64,000 nucleotides of DNA, from positions 1 through 64,000 of the forward strand of contig JAIBAQ010000011.1 of the NCBI GenBank assembly GCA_019695095.1, read 5' to 3'. Made by a program: the position numbers and the translations under genes. Source of the DNA: Candidatus Hydrogenedentota bacterium (GTDB taxonomy: Bacteria > Hydrogenedentota > Hydrogenedentia > Hydrogenedentales > SLHB01). The notes under the pieces are model-generated. The model saw only the letters and a list, made by a program, of their open reading frames with translations, had not been told where the DNA came from and did not search any database. Positions 43,380 through 52,505 of the stretch are shown piece by piece (positions within the stretch are counted from its first letter, which is position 1; every line of letters starts with the position of its first letter).

Positions 43380-44393
43380 CTACTTGTGTACCCCGTGTTT
43401 GCGAAGCGCAGGCAGCAACAAATCCAACCGGTCCGTTTGAATGTAATCGGCTCCGCCTTCTATTGCCTTCACGTAGAGCGTCTCGTTGTCTTCCTTGCCC
43501 ATTGCATTGACAAAGGCCAGCTTCCCGGCGAGGTGCGCCGTTCGCACAACCGACAAGCTTGTATCATCCCATCCCATGTTGACGATGCTTGGATTTATTT
43601 CCTTGAGAAACGCTTTCAGCGCTTTCTCCTCCGTGGGAACCGTGGGACGCGTAAGGAACCCGGGGTCGATGGCAACTGTCTGTTTCATCGTTTCGAGGTT
43701 GCCGCAATACAACGTGACCTTACCCAACAGTCCCGCCTCGCGCACGGCTTCAACAACCTTTCGCGGCGTCCCCATCTTGAAATCGATGTCAGGCAACGCG
43801 CGCCCCTTGATGGCCTCCATCGCCTCTTCAAAGGTCGGCACGCGCGTACCCTTGAACTCGGGTCCGAACAAAGCCCCCGCGTCCAGCTTGCGAATCTCGC
43901 CCAAGGTCATCTGTGAGATTGCGCCCTTTTCACCCGTGGTCCTCTTCACGGTTCCATCGTGCATGATGACCAAATGACCATCCTTCGTCTCACGCACATC
44001 CATCTCCAGCAGATCCGCCCCGAGTTCAATCGCCTTATTGAACGCGGGGATGGTGTTCTCCGGTGCAAAGGTAACGGTCCCGCGATGCCCCACCGCCAGA
44101 ATGCCCGGCCACGTGTAGATTGCTTGCCCGTTTCCGCTCGTTATCGAAAGCACACGCGCAACCTGCCCATCCACCACGGCTTCGAATTGCTCGCCCTTCG
44201 CCTTGCAGGTCACGTGATACGTAACCGGCGTCTTGTCGGCAACACGCTCCACTTTTGAATTCTGCAGAGAGTCCATTTTGTACGAGACAAGCTGGACTGC
44301 CTCTTCCGGAGTGATGGGCGGCAACGTCCAGCCATTCAGCGCGGCGATCGCAAACGCCGCGACAATCGAGAGTCTCCGCATTGCCTTCACCAC
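43380..44393 (-). CDS. Exported PepSY-glycerophosphodiester phosphodiesterase fusion
   Basis: A 337-residue exported protein. The signal peptide is followed by a PepSY-like segment (about 25-85: TPEEAVQLVSYKMDSL, FEAVVDGQVARVLSI). A GDPD TIM barrel follows, with GHRG, PENT, EMDVRETKDGHLVIMHD and a C-terminal DYIQTDRLDLL. The GDPD residues His, Glu, Asp and His are intact. It hydrolyses glycerophosphodiesters to glycerol-3-phosphate. The start GTG at 44393 has GGGAGG 7 nt upstream; ATG 44381 is possible. Confidence 0.82.
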   Translation of the reverse strand: MVKAMRRLSIVAAFAIAALNGWTLPPITPEEAVQLVSYKMDSLQNSKVERVADKTPVTYHVTCKAKGEQFEAVVDGQVARVLSITSGNGQAIYTWPGILAVGHRGTVTFAPENTIPAFNKAIELGADLLEMDVRETKDGHLVIMHDGTVKRTTGEKGAISQMTLGEIRKLDAGALFGPEFKGTRVPTFEEAMEAIKGRALPDIDFKMGTPRKVVEAVREAGLLGKVTLYCGNLETMKQTVAIDPGFLTRPTVPTEEKALKAFLKEINPSIVNMGWDDTSLSVVRTAHLAGKLAFVNAMGKEDNETLYVKAIEGGADYIQTDRLDLLLPALRKHGVHK

Positions 44394-44509
44394 GATTCTC
44401 CCTCCCTTGTACCCTCTTCGGTGCGTTCTATCGGGAAATACGCTTCCCCTCTCTGGGGTTTTCTTCAAAGGCGGCAAGCGCCAACCATCACAACTCCGGA
44501 GGCTAGTCC

Positions 44510-45136
44510 ATGAACGTTAGGTCTGCATTATGCGGCATTGCCATTTTGTGCGTAAGCGCGTTGGCCCCTGCTTTGGCCGACGACTCCGCCAAATCCAACG
44601 AGGACAAGAAGATGCCCGATTCCGTGCTCGGATTCGAAGTGAAAGACATCGATGGCAACCCGGTTAAACTGGGCGACAAATACGCGGGCAAAGTCCTGCT
44701 CATCGTCAACACCGCATCGAAATGCGGCTACACGCCCCAATACGCCGACCTCGAATCACTCTATCAGAAGTACCACGACAAAGGACTCGAAATCCTGGCA
44801 TTTCCGTCGAACGATTTTGGCGGTCAGGAGCCCGGCTCTGAGTCCGAAATCAAGGAGTTCTGCTCGACGAAGTTCAACGTGACGTTTCCCTTGTTTTCGA
44901 AAGTGCCCGTCAAGGGCGATGCCAAGGTTCCGCTGTATCAGTTCCTGACGGACGCCAAGACGAATCCCGCCTCTCCCGGCGAAATCAAATGGAATTTCAC
45001 GAAGTTCCTCGTGGGCCGCGATGGCAAGATCGTCGCGCGCTACGAATCTTCCGTGAAACCGTCTGACGATCAGGTCACCAAGGCTGTCGAAGACGCGCTT
45101 GCCGCGAAACCCGAGGAAAAGAAAGCAGGGGCCTAG
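44510..45136 (+). CDS. Exported glutathione peroxidase-family protein
   Basis: A 208-residue thiol peroxidase-type protein with a signal peptide (cleavage near ALADD), so periplasmic. The active-site Cys72 lies in NTASKCGYT, with FGGQEP (Gln) and KWNFTKFLVGRDG (Trp/Asn) completing the tetrad. It reduces peroxides using thioredoxin-like donors. CGGAGG is 9 nt from the ATG. It ends 4 nt from the convergent PhyH-like gene. Confidence 0.9.
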   Translation: MNVRSALCGIAILCVSALAPALADDSAKSNEDKKMPDSVLGFEVKDIDGNPVKLGDKYAGKVLLIVNTASKCGYTPQYADLESLYQKYHDKGLEILAFPSNDFGGQEPGSESEIKEFCSTKFNVTFPLFSKVPVKGDAKVPLYQFLTDAKTNPASPGEIKWNFTKFLVGRDGKIVARYESSVKPSDDQVTKAVEDALAAKPEEKKAGA

Positions 45137-45140
45137 TCTC

Positions 45141-45938
45141 TCAAACGACGGCTTCGTTCGTAAGCGGAGCCGTTTCCGTCGACCGGATGCGCCGGCCCTT
45201 CACCATGATGTTGGGCCGGCCTTTGCTTTGCCCGGAAATCTGTGTATTGAGCGGGTCGCGGTAACCACAACGCACGAGCCTTCGCACCTTGTCGGTCGTG
45301 TTCACGTAACTGCCGTGTATCGTGAAGATGCTGAAACAGACCACATCGCCGCGCTTCGCGGGAACGGGCACGGTATCCTCCAAACGATACTCGCTTGTAT
45401 TCAAGTGCGGCGTGCATTCGCCTTCTTCCGTTCGCGTGATATGAGGCAACGCGCCCGCCTTGTGCGAACCCGCCAGAAAACGGATCTCTCCGTTGGCGTG
45501 ACACGTGTCATCGAGATGCACCAGCACGTCCACGTATTGCCCGTTCATATGCTCGTAGAAGGCATTGTCCTGATGCATCGGGAAAGGGTGTCCCGTCTCT
45601 GGCGGTTTGGCATGAAGCGTCGTGTGGTGCAACTCCACGTTGGGTCCAAGCAGGTCTGCCATAGCCTCCGCAAGCCGCGGATGAGTCACCGCCCGCATCC
45701 ATGCATCCGAATAAAAATGCAGATCGTGGAGCGACGTCAGCTTCGACTTCTTCTCCGTAGCCGCATCCATGTACACCTTCCGCCACGGACCCGTCCAGCC
45801 CAGTTCCGTGATGGCCCATTGGTCCATCAAGAAGTCGAGGTGCTCCTCCAATTCGTCCATTTCGGACGGCGTGAACACTTCGGGAATGTGAAGGTATCCG
45901 AGTTCGTGATACGACGCAACCTGCTCGGAAGACAGCAT
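45141..45938 (-). CDS. Phytanoyl-CoA dioxygenase (PhyH) family Fe(II)/2-oxoglutarate oxygenase
   Basis: A 265-residue cupin-fold oxygenase. The iron triad is visible as MHQDNAFYEH (HxD) and a distal His in FTIHGSYVN, and Arg in RRLVRCGYRDP binds 2-oxoglutarate. These enzymes hydroxylate small organic substrates; phytanoyl-CoA is unlikely here. ATG 45938 has GGGAGG 5 nt upstream, which decides it over the frame's earlier start. Substrate unknown. Confidence 0.85.
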   Translation of the reverse strand: MLSSEQVASYHELGYLHIPEVFTPSEMDELEEHLDFLMDQWAITELGWTGPWRKVYMDAATEKKSKLTSLHDLHFYSDAWMRAVTHPRLAEAMADLLGPNVELHHTTLHAKPPETGHPFPMHQDNAFYEHMNGQYVDVLVHLDDTCHANGEIRFLAGSHKAGALPHITRTEEGECTPHLNTSEYRLEDTVPVPAKRGDVVCFSIFTIHGSYVNTTDKVRRLVRCGYRDPLNTQISGQSKGRPNIMVKGRRIRSTETAPLTNEAVV

Positions 45939-46040
45939 GGCAACCTCCCACGGCAATAGTAATCATCTTACGGAATTTGGTCAGGACAGCGACCACGTAG
46001 CATAGCACGAGCGCAGGACTAGACGCGAAAGGAGTACGGG

Positions 46041-46460
46041 CTAGCTGCCCCCTTGTAAGCGGTCAACGTACTCCTTGGATTCCTTAAGTCCCCACTTAAG
46101 TTGGGTGTGCAGCAACCGGACGGCTTCGATCGTTTCACCTCGATCCAGCAGGCGCCGCACTTCGCGGTCGAGGTTCTCGGGAAGAGGTTCTGTGGGCAGA
46201 ATTGGTTTGACACCTGAAGTCAGTCCCCGTTCAACAAAATCCTTCGCTTCGGCCAGTCCGCAACCGGAATTGTCTCGAACGACTTTTATGGCTTCGATCT
46301 TCTGTCCTTCGGCAAGCAATTCGCGGGCTTCGGCTTCTGCCTCCGGGGAAAGGGCAATCTGCGGAATTGGACGAGTGCCACTACTACCTAGACGTCGCTT
46401 AAGCAAGCCTAACACGATGTACAACACAACGATAATCGCCAGTATATACATGATGTTCAT
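46041..46460 (-). CDS. Membrane-anchored protein with two ribosomal L7/L12-CTD-like repeats
   Basis: A 139-residue protein with an N-terminal transmembrane helix (about 5-22) and a basic stretch. Two related helical units follow: ARELLAEGQKIEAIKVVRD..GLAEAKDFVERG (about 50-80) and RRLLDRGETIEAVRLLH..WGLKESKEYVDRL (about 105-136). Both match the L7/L12 C-terminal fold pattern of EAIKxVRxxTGLGLKEAKxxV. A non-ribosomal role in the membrane is likely. ATG 46460 lies 9 nt after GAGG. Confidence 0.65.
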   Translation of the reverse strand: MNIMYILAIIVVLYIVLGLLKRRLGSSGTRPIPQIALSPEAEAEARELLAEGQKIEAIKVVRDNSGCGLAEAKDFVERGLTSGVKPILPTEPLPENLDREVRRLLDRGETIEAVRLLHTQLKWGLKESKEYVDRLQGGS

Positions 46461-46624
46461 AGCTGGGTGCCTCGCGTTGTTAACGTAGTGGTCCTCGGCC
46501 CAGTTCGGCCCGCGACACTCCACGGATACTGTGGCAGCATTTGGGCGAGTATGTCCAGCAGCCGCTCCCGATGTAGGATCGTGCAAGCCTCCATGCTAGA
46601 ATGCGCCGGGGGGTAACGGAGCCT

Positions 46625-47548
46625 ATGAAAATCACCTTCGTCATACCGGTGTACAACGAGCGTGAGACTCTGGAGCCGCTTGTCGCGGGCATCACCGAGC
46701 ACGTACAGCCTCACGAGCATCGCATCCTTTTTGTCGACGACGGAAGCCGCGACGGATCCTACGACGTGATGTGCGCGTTGAAGGAAAAGTACCCGTCCAT
46801 CGAAGTACTCCGGCTGCGTGGCAACTTCGGCAAATCCGCGGCGTTGGCGGCTGGGTTCGCGCACGTTGACGGCGACCTCGTGTTCACCATGGATTCGGAT
46901 CTGCAGGATGAGCCCAAGGAAATCCCGCGCTTTATCGAGAAACTCAACGAAGGGTACGACGTGGTATGCGGCTGGAAAGCGGTGCGTCACGATCCCTGGC
47001 ACAAGACCTTTCCCTCGCATTTGTACAACCGCTTCGTGTCGTGGCTCTTTGAAGTCCCCCTGCACGACGTGAACTGCGGCTTCAAGATCTTCCGCATCGA
47101 CGTCGTGAAACGCATCCAAGTCTACGGCGAAATGCACCGGCTCATCCCCGTCATGGCGCACACGCTGAATTTCCGCGTCGGCGAGATTCCCGTCGAGCAT
47201 CACCGCCGCCGCTACGGCAAATCGAAATACGGGTTCGAGCGCTTCTCTCGCGGCGCCATCGACGTGATTACCATGTGGTTCCTGCGCCGCCATTCGCAGG
47301 CTCCCGCGCACTTCTTCGGCAAACTCGGGTTCTGGCAGTTCGCCGGCGGGGCGCTGGCCATCCTGATCGGAATCATCTCGTGGTTTGTGTGGTCGCAGGC
47401 GGCCGGAGCCGGACTCTGCGCGGCGGGCATGGTGGTCTGTTCAACGGGCACATTGACGGTGAGCCTGGGCTTGCTCGCGGAATTGGTGCTGCACCACTTC
47501 GTTCGCATTGATCCCACGGTCTACATCGCGGAAAACAACGGCTCCTGA
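46625..47548 (+). CDS. Family 2 glycosyltransferase, dolichol/undecaprenyl-phosphate sugar synthase type
   Basis: A 307-residue GT2 enzyme. The GT-A domain has PVYNERETLEPL, VDDGSRDGSYD and the DxD motif in TMDSDLQDEP, with an acceptor loop containing HHRRRYGKSKYG. Two C-terminal transmembrane helices (about 235-285) anchor it. Proteins of this kind (GtrB/ArnC-like) load a sugar onto undecaprenyl phosphate for envelope glycans. ATG 46625 is preferred to the frame's first Met because KITFVIPVYN follows it. Confidence 0.88.
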   Translation: MKITFVIPVYNERETLEPLVAGITEHVQPHEHRILFVDDGSRDGSYDVMCALKEKYPSIEVLRLRGNFGKSAALAAGFAHVDGDLVFTMDSDLQDEPKEIPRFIEKLNEGYDVVCGWKAVRHDPWHKTFPSHLYNRFVSWLFEVPLHDVNCGFKIFRIDVVKRIQVYGEMHRLIPVMAHTLNFRVGEIPVEHHRRRYGKSKYGFERFSRGAIDVITMWFLRRHSQAPAHFFGKLGFWQFAGGALAILIGIISWFVWSQAAGAGLCAAGMVVCSTGTLTVSLGLLAELVLHHFVRIDPTVYIAENNGS

Positions 47549-47577
47549 TCCGGTGCAAATGACAGGCTGACGCCGGA

Positions 47578-48003
47578 CTACGCCTTCTTTGAACCCCGCG
47601 TGTTGACGTCTTCCCACCAATCTTCCCGGGAGAGGGCCTGCCAGTAGGCTTGCTCGAAAATGCGCGAGAATTTGCGCAGGCTGAACGGCTTTGGAATGTA
47701 GCCGTCCGCACCCGCCTGCAGCGCTTCCTGAATGGGGTGCGCGTCGTCGTACGCGGTCATCAGAATGATGCCAATGCGCGGGTAAGTCTTGCGGGTCTCG
47801 CGCAACAGCTCAAACCCATTCATGCCCGACATGTTGATGTCGCTTACCAGAAGGTCGTATTCAGCCGCCCGCAACGCCGCTAAGGCCTCAGCCCCGTTGG
47901 AGCAGGTGCGCACCGCATATCCGCATGTCTCCAGGTAGCCCCCAAGAAGCTCTGGAATCTCAGGGTCATCATCGACGACTAATATGCGGAGGTGTTTGAT
48001 CAT
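47578..48003 (-). CDS. Single-domain response regulator (CheY-like)
   Basis: A 141-residue receiver with no output domain. It has the acidic pocket DDD (11-13), phosphoacceptor Asp55 in VSDINMSGMNG, and conserved Thr and Lys in ILMTAYDD and YIPKPFS. It would relay phosphate or bind a partner. Its place just after the V-ATPase operon may be incidental. A partner kinase is not adjacent. Confidence 0.85.
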   Translation of the reverse strand: MIKHLRILVVDDDPEIPELLGGYLETCGYAVRTCSNGAEALAALRAAEYDLLVSDINMSGMNGFELLRETRKTYPRIGIILMTAYDDAHPIQEALQAGADGYIPKPFSLRKFSRIFEQAYWQALSREDWWEDVNTRGSKKA

Positions 48004-48082
48004 TCGCTCTTGGCACAACCTCAGAGTCTTGCTCGTGAACATTTTGCGCCAGCGCCCGTTCGCGCTTGGTTCAAAATGCGGG

Positions 48083-48715
48083 CTAGGCGCCCTGCGCCAG
48101 CCGCTGCTCCTTTATCTTCATCAACCTGCTTGTGTTGGAACGCTCCATTTCGTCCAACTTGCTCTTAATGTACTTGATGGTCTCGGTCATGCGGGGTATG
48201 AACGTATGCTCCAAAGCGTTCACCCGCCGCCTCGTCTTCTCAATCTCTTCGCACAACAGACGCACGGTCTGCTCCAACTCCGCCATCTTCAGCAGCGTCG
48301 GGAGAAAGTCTTTCAGATCGTCTATGGCTGTGTCCAGTTCGAGGGGCGTGTGAATTCGCGAGTATCCCCCGGTGGATTTCCCGAACGAGACTTCCAAGTG
48401 CGGAATCACCACGCTCATGATGCGCCGCGGCTTCTGCACCAGTTCCAACTCTTGTTTCGTCCGTTCGAGCGCGTCTTCGATGACTACTCGCGACGACGTC
48501 ACTTCCGCCAACACGAATAGCTTGAGTACCTGGGGCAAATCCGCATCGACCGCAAGCCGGGCTTCCTTGTACGCCTTCGCAAGCTGCATGAATTCCTTCA
48601 TCAGCCCGTCCAGCTTGTCTTTCAGCAGCTTGTGCCCGCGCATGGCCACGGCCAGTCTGCGCCGCAGCCGGAGCAACTCCATACGAGTCGGATTTACCGC
48701 TAAACGCGTTGCCAT
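48083..48715 (-). CDS. atpD: V-type ATP synthase subunit D
   Basis: A 210-residue central-rotor subunit, mostly two long coiled-coil helices, starting with the family signature NPTRMELLRLRRRLAVAMRGHKLLKDK. It connects the A3B3 head to the membrane rotor. It is the last gene of the operon. Length fits the family. Confidence 0.93.
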   Translation of the reverse strand: MATRLAVNPTRMELLRLRRRLAVAMRGHKLLKDKLDGLMKEFMQLAKAYKEARLAVDADLPQVLKLFVLAEVTSSRVVIEDALERTKQELELVQKPRRIMSVVIPHLEVSFGKSTGGYSRIHTPLELDTAIDDLKDFLPTLLKMAELEQTVRLLCEEIEKTRRRVNALEHTFIPRMTETIKYIKSKLDEMERSNTSRLMKIKEQRLAQGA

Positions 48716-48761
48716 AATCCCTTACGTCCTAGCTCCTCTATCCCGGTGCCCGGTTCGGCGC

Positions 48762-50150
48762 TTACGCGCTCGCCTTCCCGTTCGGGTGATACTTCTCGAT
48801 CCAAGCATCGCGCACGCGCTTGAGTTCGCCGCGCGGCAACAGCGCCAACAAATTCCATCCAATCGCGAGACTCTCTTCAATCGTGCGGTTCTCGTCTTCA
48901 CGCTGAGTCACGAACTTCGCCTCGAACTCGTCGGCAAACTTCACAAACAACAAGTCCGTCTCGCTCAACGCGGATTCGCCCAACACCACCGCGAGTTCTT
49001 TCGCGTTCTTGCCGCGCGCATACGCGGAATAGAGCTGATTCATCACGTCCGCATGGTCTTCGCGCGTCTTGCCGTTGCCGATACCCTTGTCCTTCAATCG
49101 CGACAGCGAAGGAAGCACGTCCACCGGCGGGTAGATACCCTGCGTGTGAATCGGGCGGCTCAGGATAACCTGACCTTCTGTGATATAACCCGTCAGGTCG
49201 GGAATCGGGTGCGTCTTGTCGTCTTCCGGCATGGTCAACACCGGAATCTGCGTGATCGAACCGCCCTTGCCCTTGATGCGGCCCGCGCGTTCGTACAGCG
49301 TCGAAAGGTCGGTGTACAAATAGCCCGGATATCCGCGGCGGCCCGGCACTTCCTTGCGCGCGGCGGAAATCTCGCGCAGCGCTTCGCAGTAGTTGGTCAG
49401 GTCCGTGAGGATAACCAGCACGTGCATGTCTTTCTCATACGCGAGGTATTCGGCGGCAGTCAGCGCCATGCGCGGCACCGCGATACGTTCGATGGGCGGG
49501 TCATCCGCAAGATTCATGAACAACACGGCGCGCTCGAGGGCGCCCGTGCGGCGGAAGTCCGCGATGAAGAATTCGGATTCTTCGAACGTGATGCCCATGG
49601 CCGCGAAAATCACGGCGAACTTCTCGCCGCTCTTCAGCGTTGTGGCTTGCCGCGCGATCTGCGCCGCAAGCCGCGAATGCGGCAAACCGGACGCGGAGAA
49701 AATGGGCAACTTCTGCCCGCGCACCAACGTGTTCAGCAAGTCAACCGTCGACACGCCCGTCTGAATGAATTCGTTGGGATAGTCGCGCGCAAACGGATTC
49801 ATCGGGCTGCCGTTGATGTTCAACCACTTCTCGGGAATCAGCGCGGGTCCATTGTCGATAGGCCGGCCGAATCCGTCGAACACGCGGCCCAACATGTCTT
49901 GCGACACGCCGAGTTCGATGCCCTTGCCAAGAAACTTGACGCGCACCTCTTTGGGCGACAGTCCGCTCGTTCCTTCGAACACCTGCACCATCGCCTTGTC
50001 GCCGTTGACTTCCAACACGCGACCGCGACGGATGTTCCCGTCGTCCAACTTGATGTCCGTCAGCTCGCCATACGTGATTCCTTCCACGCCTTCCACAAGG
50101 ATAAGCGGACCGATGACTTGCCGGACTGTGCGATACTCTCTGGTAACCAA
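48762..50150 (-). CDS. atpB: V-type ATP synthase subunit B
   Basis: A 462-residue non-catalytic nucleotide-binding subunit of the A3B3 head. It has [21 protein letters not shown], an altered P-loop region ([23 protein letters not shown]) and [15 protein letters not shown]. As in other B subunits the Walker A Lys is not conserved. It follows subunit A, from which it is separated by the 515-bp heptamer-flanked insertion. Confidence 0.95.
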   Translation of the reverse strand: MVTREYRTVRQVIGPLILVEGVEGITYGELTDIKLDDGNIRRGRVLEVNGDKAMVQVFEGTSGLSPKEVRVKFLGKGIELGVSQDMLGRVFDGFGRPIDNGPALIPEKWLNINGSPMNPFARDYPNEFIQTGVSTVDLLNTLVRGQKLPIFSASGLPHSRLAAQIARQATTLKSGEKFAVIFAAMGITFEESEFFIADFRRTGALERAVLFMNLADDPPIERIAVPRMALTAAEYLAYEKDMHVLVILTDLTNYCEALREISAARKEVPGRRGYPGYLYTDLSTLYERAGRIKGKGGSITQIPVLTMPEDDKTHPIPDLTGYITEGQVILSRPIHTQGIYPPVDVLPSLSRLKDKGIGNGKTREDHADVMNQLYSAYARGKNAKELAVVLGESALSETDLLFVKFADEFEAKFVTQREDENRTIEESLAIGWNLLALLPRGELKRVRDAWIEKYHPNGKASA

Positions 50151-50167
50151 TTCTTGACTCCCAAGCT

Positions 50168-50205
50168 ATTTTGGATTTTAGATTTTAGATTTTGGATTTT
50201 AGATT
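50168..50205. repeat. Left heptamer array, (ATTTTRG)5-ATT
   Basis: Five consecutive heptamers at 50168-50202 read ATTTTGG, ATTTTAG, ATTTTAG, ATTTTGG, ATTTTAG, then ATT. It lies 17 bp upstream of the subunit B start codon. The array supplies the last codons and the TAA stop of the four-helix-bundle gene. It is the inverted partner of 50652-50682. Confidence 0.92.
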
Positions 50206-50580
50206 GACGAGCCTTTTGGACTCCGTCAGCAGACCGCGTTTCAACGTCTTTATGGATGCCACTGTCATCGCCAGTATCTCATTTGTCTCGTCAATTAGCG
50301 GTTGAAGTCGCTTACCAGATACGATTCCCGACTCGACTAACAACTCCAACCAATAAACCGTCTCGTCTGCTTCCTCTTCCACAATGGCCAACTTCGCCGC
50401 AATGTCCGCGCGGCTCTTCGCGCGACATGCTGCACGATAATTGGCGCCTATCGAAGTGCCCGAGCGCACAACTTGCCGCCCTATCACTCCGGCAGTTCCT
50501 GTTCGTCCAAGCGATTCAACTAACGCGATTACCCTGAGCGCGAGTTTGCGAGTCCGTTCTTTGAACTGCTCCTCTGTCAC
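50185..50580 (-). CDS. Four-helix bundle protein (23S rRNA IVP/Avd-like)
   Basis: A 131-residue all-helical protein of the four-helix-bundle family first known from genes in 23S rRNA intervening sequences and related to Avd of diversity-generating retroelements. Seen here: LALRVIALVESLGRT, GRQVVRSGTSIGANYRAACRAKSRADIAAKLAIVEEEADETVYWLELL, with the family SxGxNxxEA-like region. Family members form pentamers and may bind nucleic acid. The C-terminal residues NLKSKI and the TAA stop come from the flanking heptamers. No reverse transcriptase or variable repeat is near. Confidence 0.85.
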   Translation of the reverse strand: MTEEQFKERTRKLALRVIALVESLGRTGTAGVIGRQVVRSGTSIGANYRAACRAKSRADIAAKLAIVEEEADETVYWLELLVESGIVSGKRLQPLIDETNEILAMTVASIKTLKRGLLTESKRLVNLKSKI

Positions 50581-50651
50581 TCTTTCCAGGGCCTTCCTAA
50601 TACTAGCCGTACCCTACAAAGTCATCCGAAATCCGGGCATCAACTCTCTTC

Positions 50652-50682
50652 AATCTAAAATCCAAAATCCAAAATCCAAAAT
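50652..50682. repeat. Right heptamer array, inverted (ATTTTRG)4
   Basis: On the minus strand this reads ATTTTGG three times, ATTTTAG, then ATT (50682-50652). It starts 2 bp after the subunit A stop codon and faces the left array. Both arrays share the same final ATTTTAG-ATT. Confidence 0.92.
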
Positions 50683-50684
50683 CA

Positions 50685-52457
50685 TCAGACTCTCGGCAGC
50701 GCCTTAATCTCTTCGGTGATGTTGGATTCTAGGACGGCAAAATCAGCGAGCTTGTCTTCCGGAATTAGTTTCGCGCGCGCGATCTCGTCAAGCGCTTTCA
50801 GGCTCAGCAACGCGTTCAGCGCTACGCCTTCCTTCAAGCCGGCGCGCGCTTCCTTGTAGTAATGCTGGATGACCTGCAAGATACGCATTTGCTTCTTCAA
50901 CGACGTGTAACTGTCGCGCTCGTCGAATGCGTTTTGGTGCAGGAAGTCTTCGCGAATCATTTTCGCCGCCTGCATCAAAAGGCGATCCTCCACCGCCAGC
51001 GCGTCGATACCCACAAGGCGCACCAACTCTTCCAACTCGGCTTCGCGCTGCAGAATGGCCATCGCCTGCCTGCGAACGCCTTCCCACGCCGCGTCCACTT
51101 TTTCGTTCGCATATTCATCGATCGTGTCTTGGTACAGCGAATACGACGTGAGCCAGTTGATCGCTGGGAAGTGGCGTGCAAACGCAAGTTTGTCGTCCAG
51201 ACCCCAGAACACCTTCACCACGCGCAGCGTGGCCTGCACGACCGGCTCGGACAAGTCACCGCCGGGAGGCGACACCGCGCCGATCAGCGACAACGAACCG
51301 GGACGCTTGTCCGATCCAACGCAAACGACGTTGCCGGATCGTTCGTAGAAACTCGCAATACGCGAGCTGAGATACGCGGGATAGCCTTCTTCACCGGGCA
51401 TTTCCTCGAGGCGGCCCGAAATCTCGCGCATAGCCTCGGCCCAACGGCTGGTCGAGTCGGCCATCAGCGCCACGGAATACCCCATGTCGCGGAAGTACTC
51501 GGCAATCGTAATGCCCGTAAACACGCTCGCTTCGCGCGCGGCCACCGGCATATTCGATGTATTCGCAATCAGCACCGTGCGCTCCATCAGCGGCTCGCCG
51601 GATTCGGGGTCCTTCAAGTGCGGGAATTCCATAAGCACGTCGGTCATTTCGTTGCCGCGTTCGCCGCAGCCGACGTATACGATGATACGTGCATTGGACC
51701 ACTTCGCGAGCTGATGCTGCACCACGGTCTTGCCGCTTCCGAAAGGTCCCGGAACGCATGCCGTCCCGCCTTGTGCGAGCGGAAAAAACATGTCAATCAC
51801 GCGCTGACCCGTCACCAAAGGCTGCGACGGCGGCAGCTTGCTTGCCACGGGCCGGCCGTAACGCACCGGCCAGCGCTGCACCATGGTCACCGGGCGCGCA
51901 CCCGACGCAGTCTCAATGACAGCCACCTCGGTATCGACATTGCCCGTAACCGCCGCAATGCGGGTAACGGAACCGGATACACCCGGCGGAACCATAATCT
52001 TGTGAACCACAAGCTTGCTCTCGACGACCGTTCCTAGCACGTCGCCGGGCGCGACCTTGTCGCCGGTCTTGGCAACCGGTTCGAACTTCCACTGAACCGC
52101 GCGATCGAGAGCGGGCCGTTCCGCGCCGCGCACGATGAAATCGCCAAAGTCTTCCGCCAGCTTGTCGAGCGGCCGCTGCACGCCGTCATAGATGGATTTG
52201 ATGAGACCCGGCCCAAGCTCCACGCTCAGCGCTTCTCCGGTGCGGAACACCGGTTGTCCGGGCCCGATCCCTTCCGTCTCTTCGTACACCTGAATCGAGA
52301 ACTCGTCGCCGCGAATTTCGATGATCTCGCCGAACAGCCTCGGTTCACCCACGCGCACCATCTCATACATGCGCGCGCTGCCAAGTCCCGTGGCGACCAC
52401 CAATGGTCCGGATACCTTGACGACCACTCCTTGATTGACGTCTGTCGCTACCGCCAT
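50685..52457 (-). CDS. atpA: V-type ATP synthase subunit A (catalytic)
   Basis: A 590-residue catalytic subunit. Walker [12 protein letters not shown] (about 231-241) is intact, as are the subunit A 'bulge' domain, [13 protein letters not shown] and [28 protein letters not shown]. It binds and hydrolyses or makes ATP at the A/B interface. Length is standard. It is followed by the heptamer-flanked insertion. Confidence 0.96.
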   Translation of the reverse strand: MAVATDVNQGVVVKVSGPLVVATGLGSARMYEMVRVGEPRLFGEIIEIRGDEFSIQVYEETEGIGPGQPVFRTGEALSVELGPGLIKSIYDGVQRPLDKLAEDFGDFIVRGAERPALDRAVQWKFEPVAKTGDKVAPGDVLGTVVESKLVVHKIMVPPGVSGSVTRIAAVTGNVDTEVAVIETASGARPVTMVQRWPVRYGRPVASKLPPSQPLVTGQRVIDMFFPLAQGGTACVPGPFGSGKTVVQHQLAKWSNARIIVYVGCGERGNEMTDVLMEFPHLKDPESGEPLMERTVLIANTSNMPVAAREASVFTGITIAEYFRDMGYSVALMADSTSRWAEAMREISGRLEEMPGEEGYPAYLSSRIASFYERSGNVVCVGSDKRPGSLSLIGAVSPPGGDLSEPVVQATLRVVKVFWGLDDKLAFARHFPAINWLTSYSLYQDTIDEYANEKVDAAWEGVRRQAMAILQREAELEELVRLVGIDALAVEDRLLMQAAKMIREDFLHQNAFDERDSYTSLKKQMRILQVIQHYYKEARAGLKEGVALNALLSLKALDEIARAKLIPEDKLADFAVLESNITEEIKALPRV

Positions 52458-52505
52458 TTCCGTTCTTGCTCCAATCGCTTCACAAGCGCTCTTGCTCTCG
52501 AATTC

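Larger units (their letters stand above)
50168..50682 (-). mobile_element. Heptamer-flanked four-helix-bundle gene insertion between atpA and atpB
   Basis: A 515-bp unit whose two ends are arrays of ATTTTRG in inverted orientation, each reading inward and ending in ATT. It encloses a single gene. It occupies almost the whole space between the subunit A stop (2 bp away) and the subunit B start (17 bp away). The element would be transcribed with the operon. No transposase is encoded, so any movement would need an enzyme from elsewhere. Confidence 0.55.

Noticed and set aside
48372-50207. Long plus-strand open frame opposite V-ATPase D and B genes
   Set aside because: Antisense shadow of two clear genes, with composition typical of reverse-complement codons.
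50185-50580. rRNA intervening sequence
   Set aside because: The related gene family is found in 23S rRNA, but no rRNA sequence flanks this copy.
50168-50682. Diversity-generating retroelement
   Set aside because: Avd-like protein only; no reverse transcriptase, template repeat or variable repeat within the window.
50862-52037. Long plus-strand frame opposite atpA
   Set aside because: Antisense shadow; rich in Arg/His and without domains.
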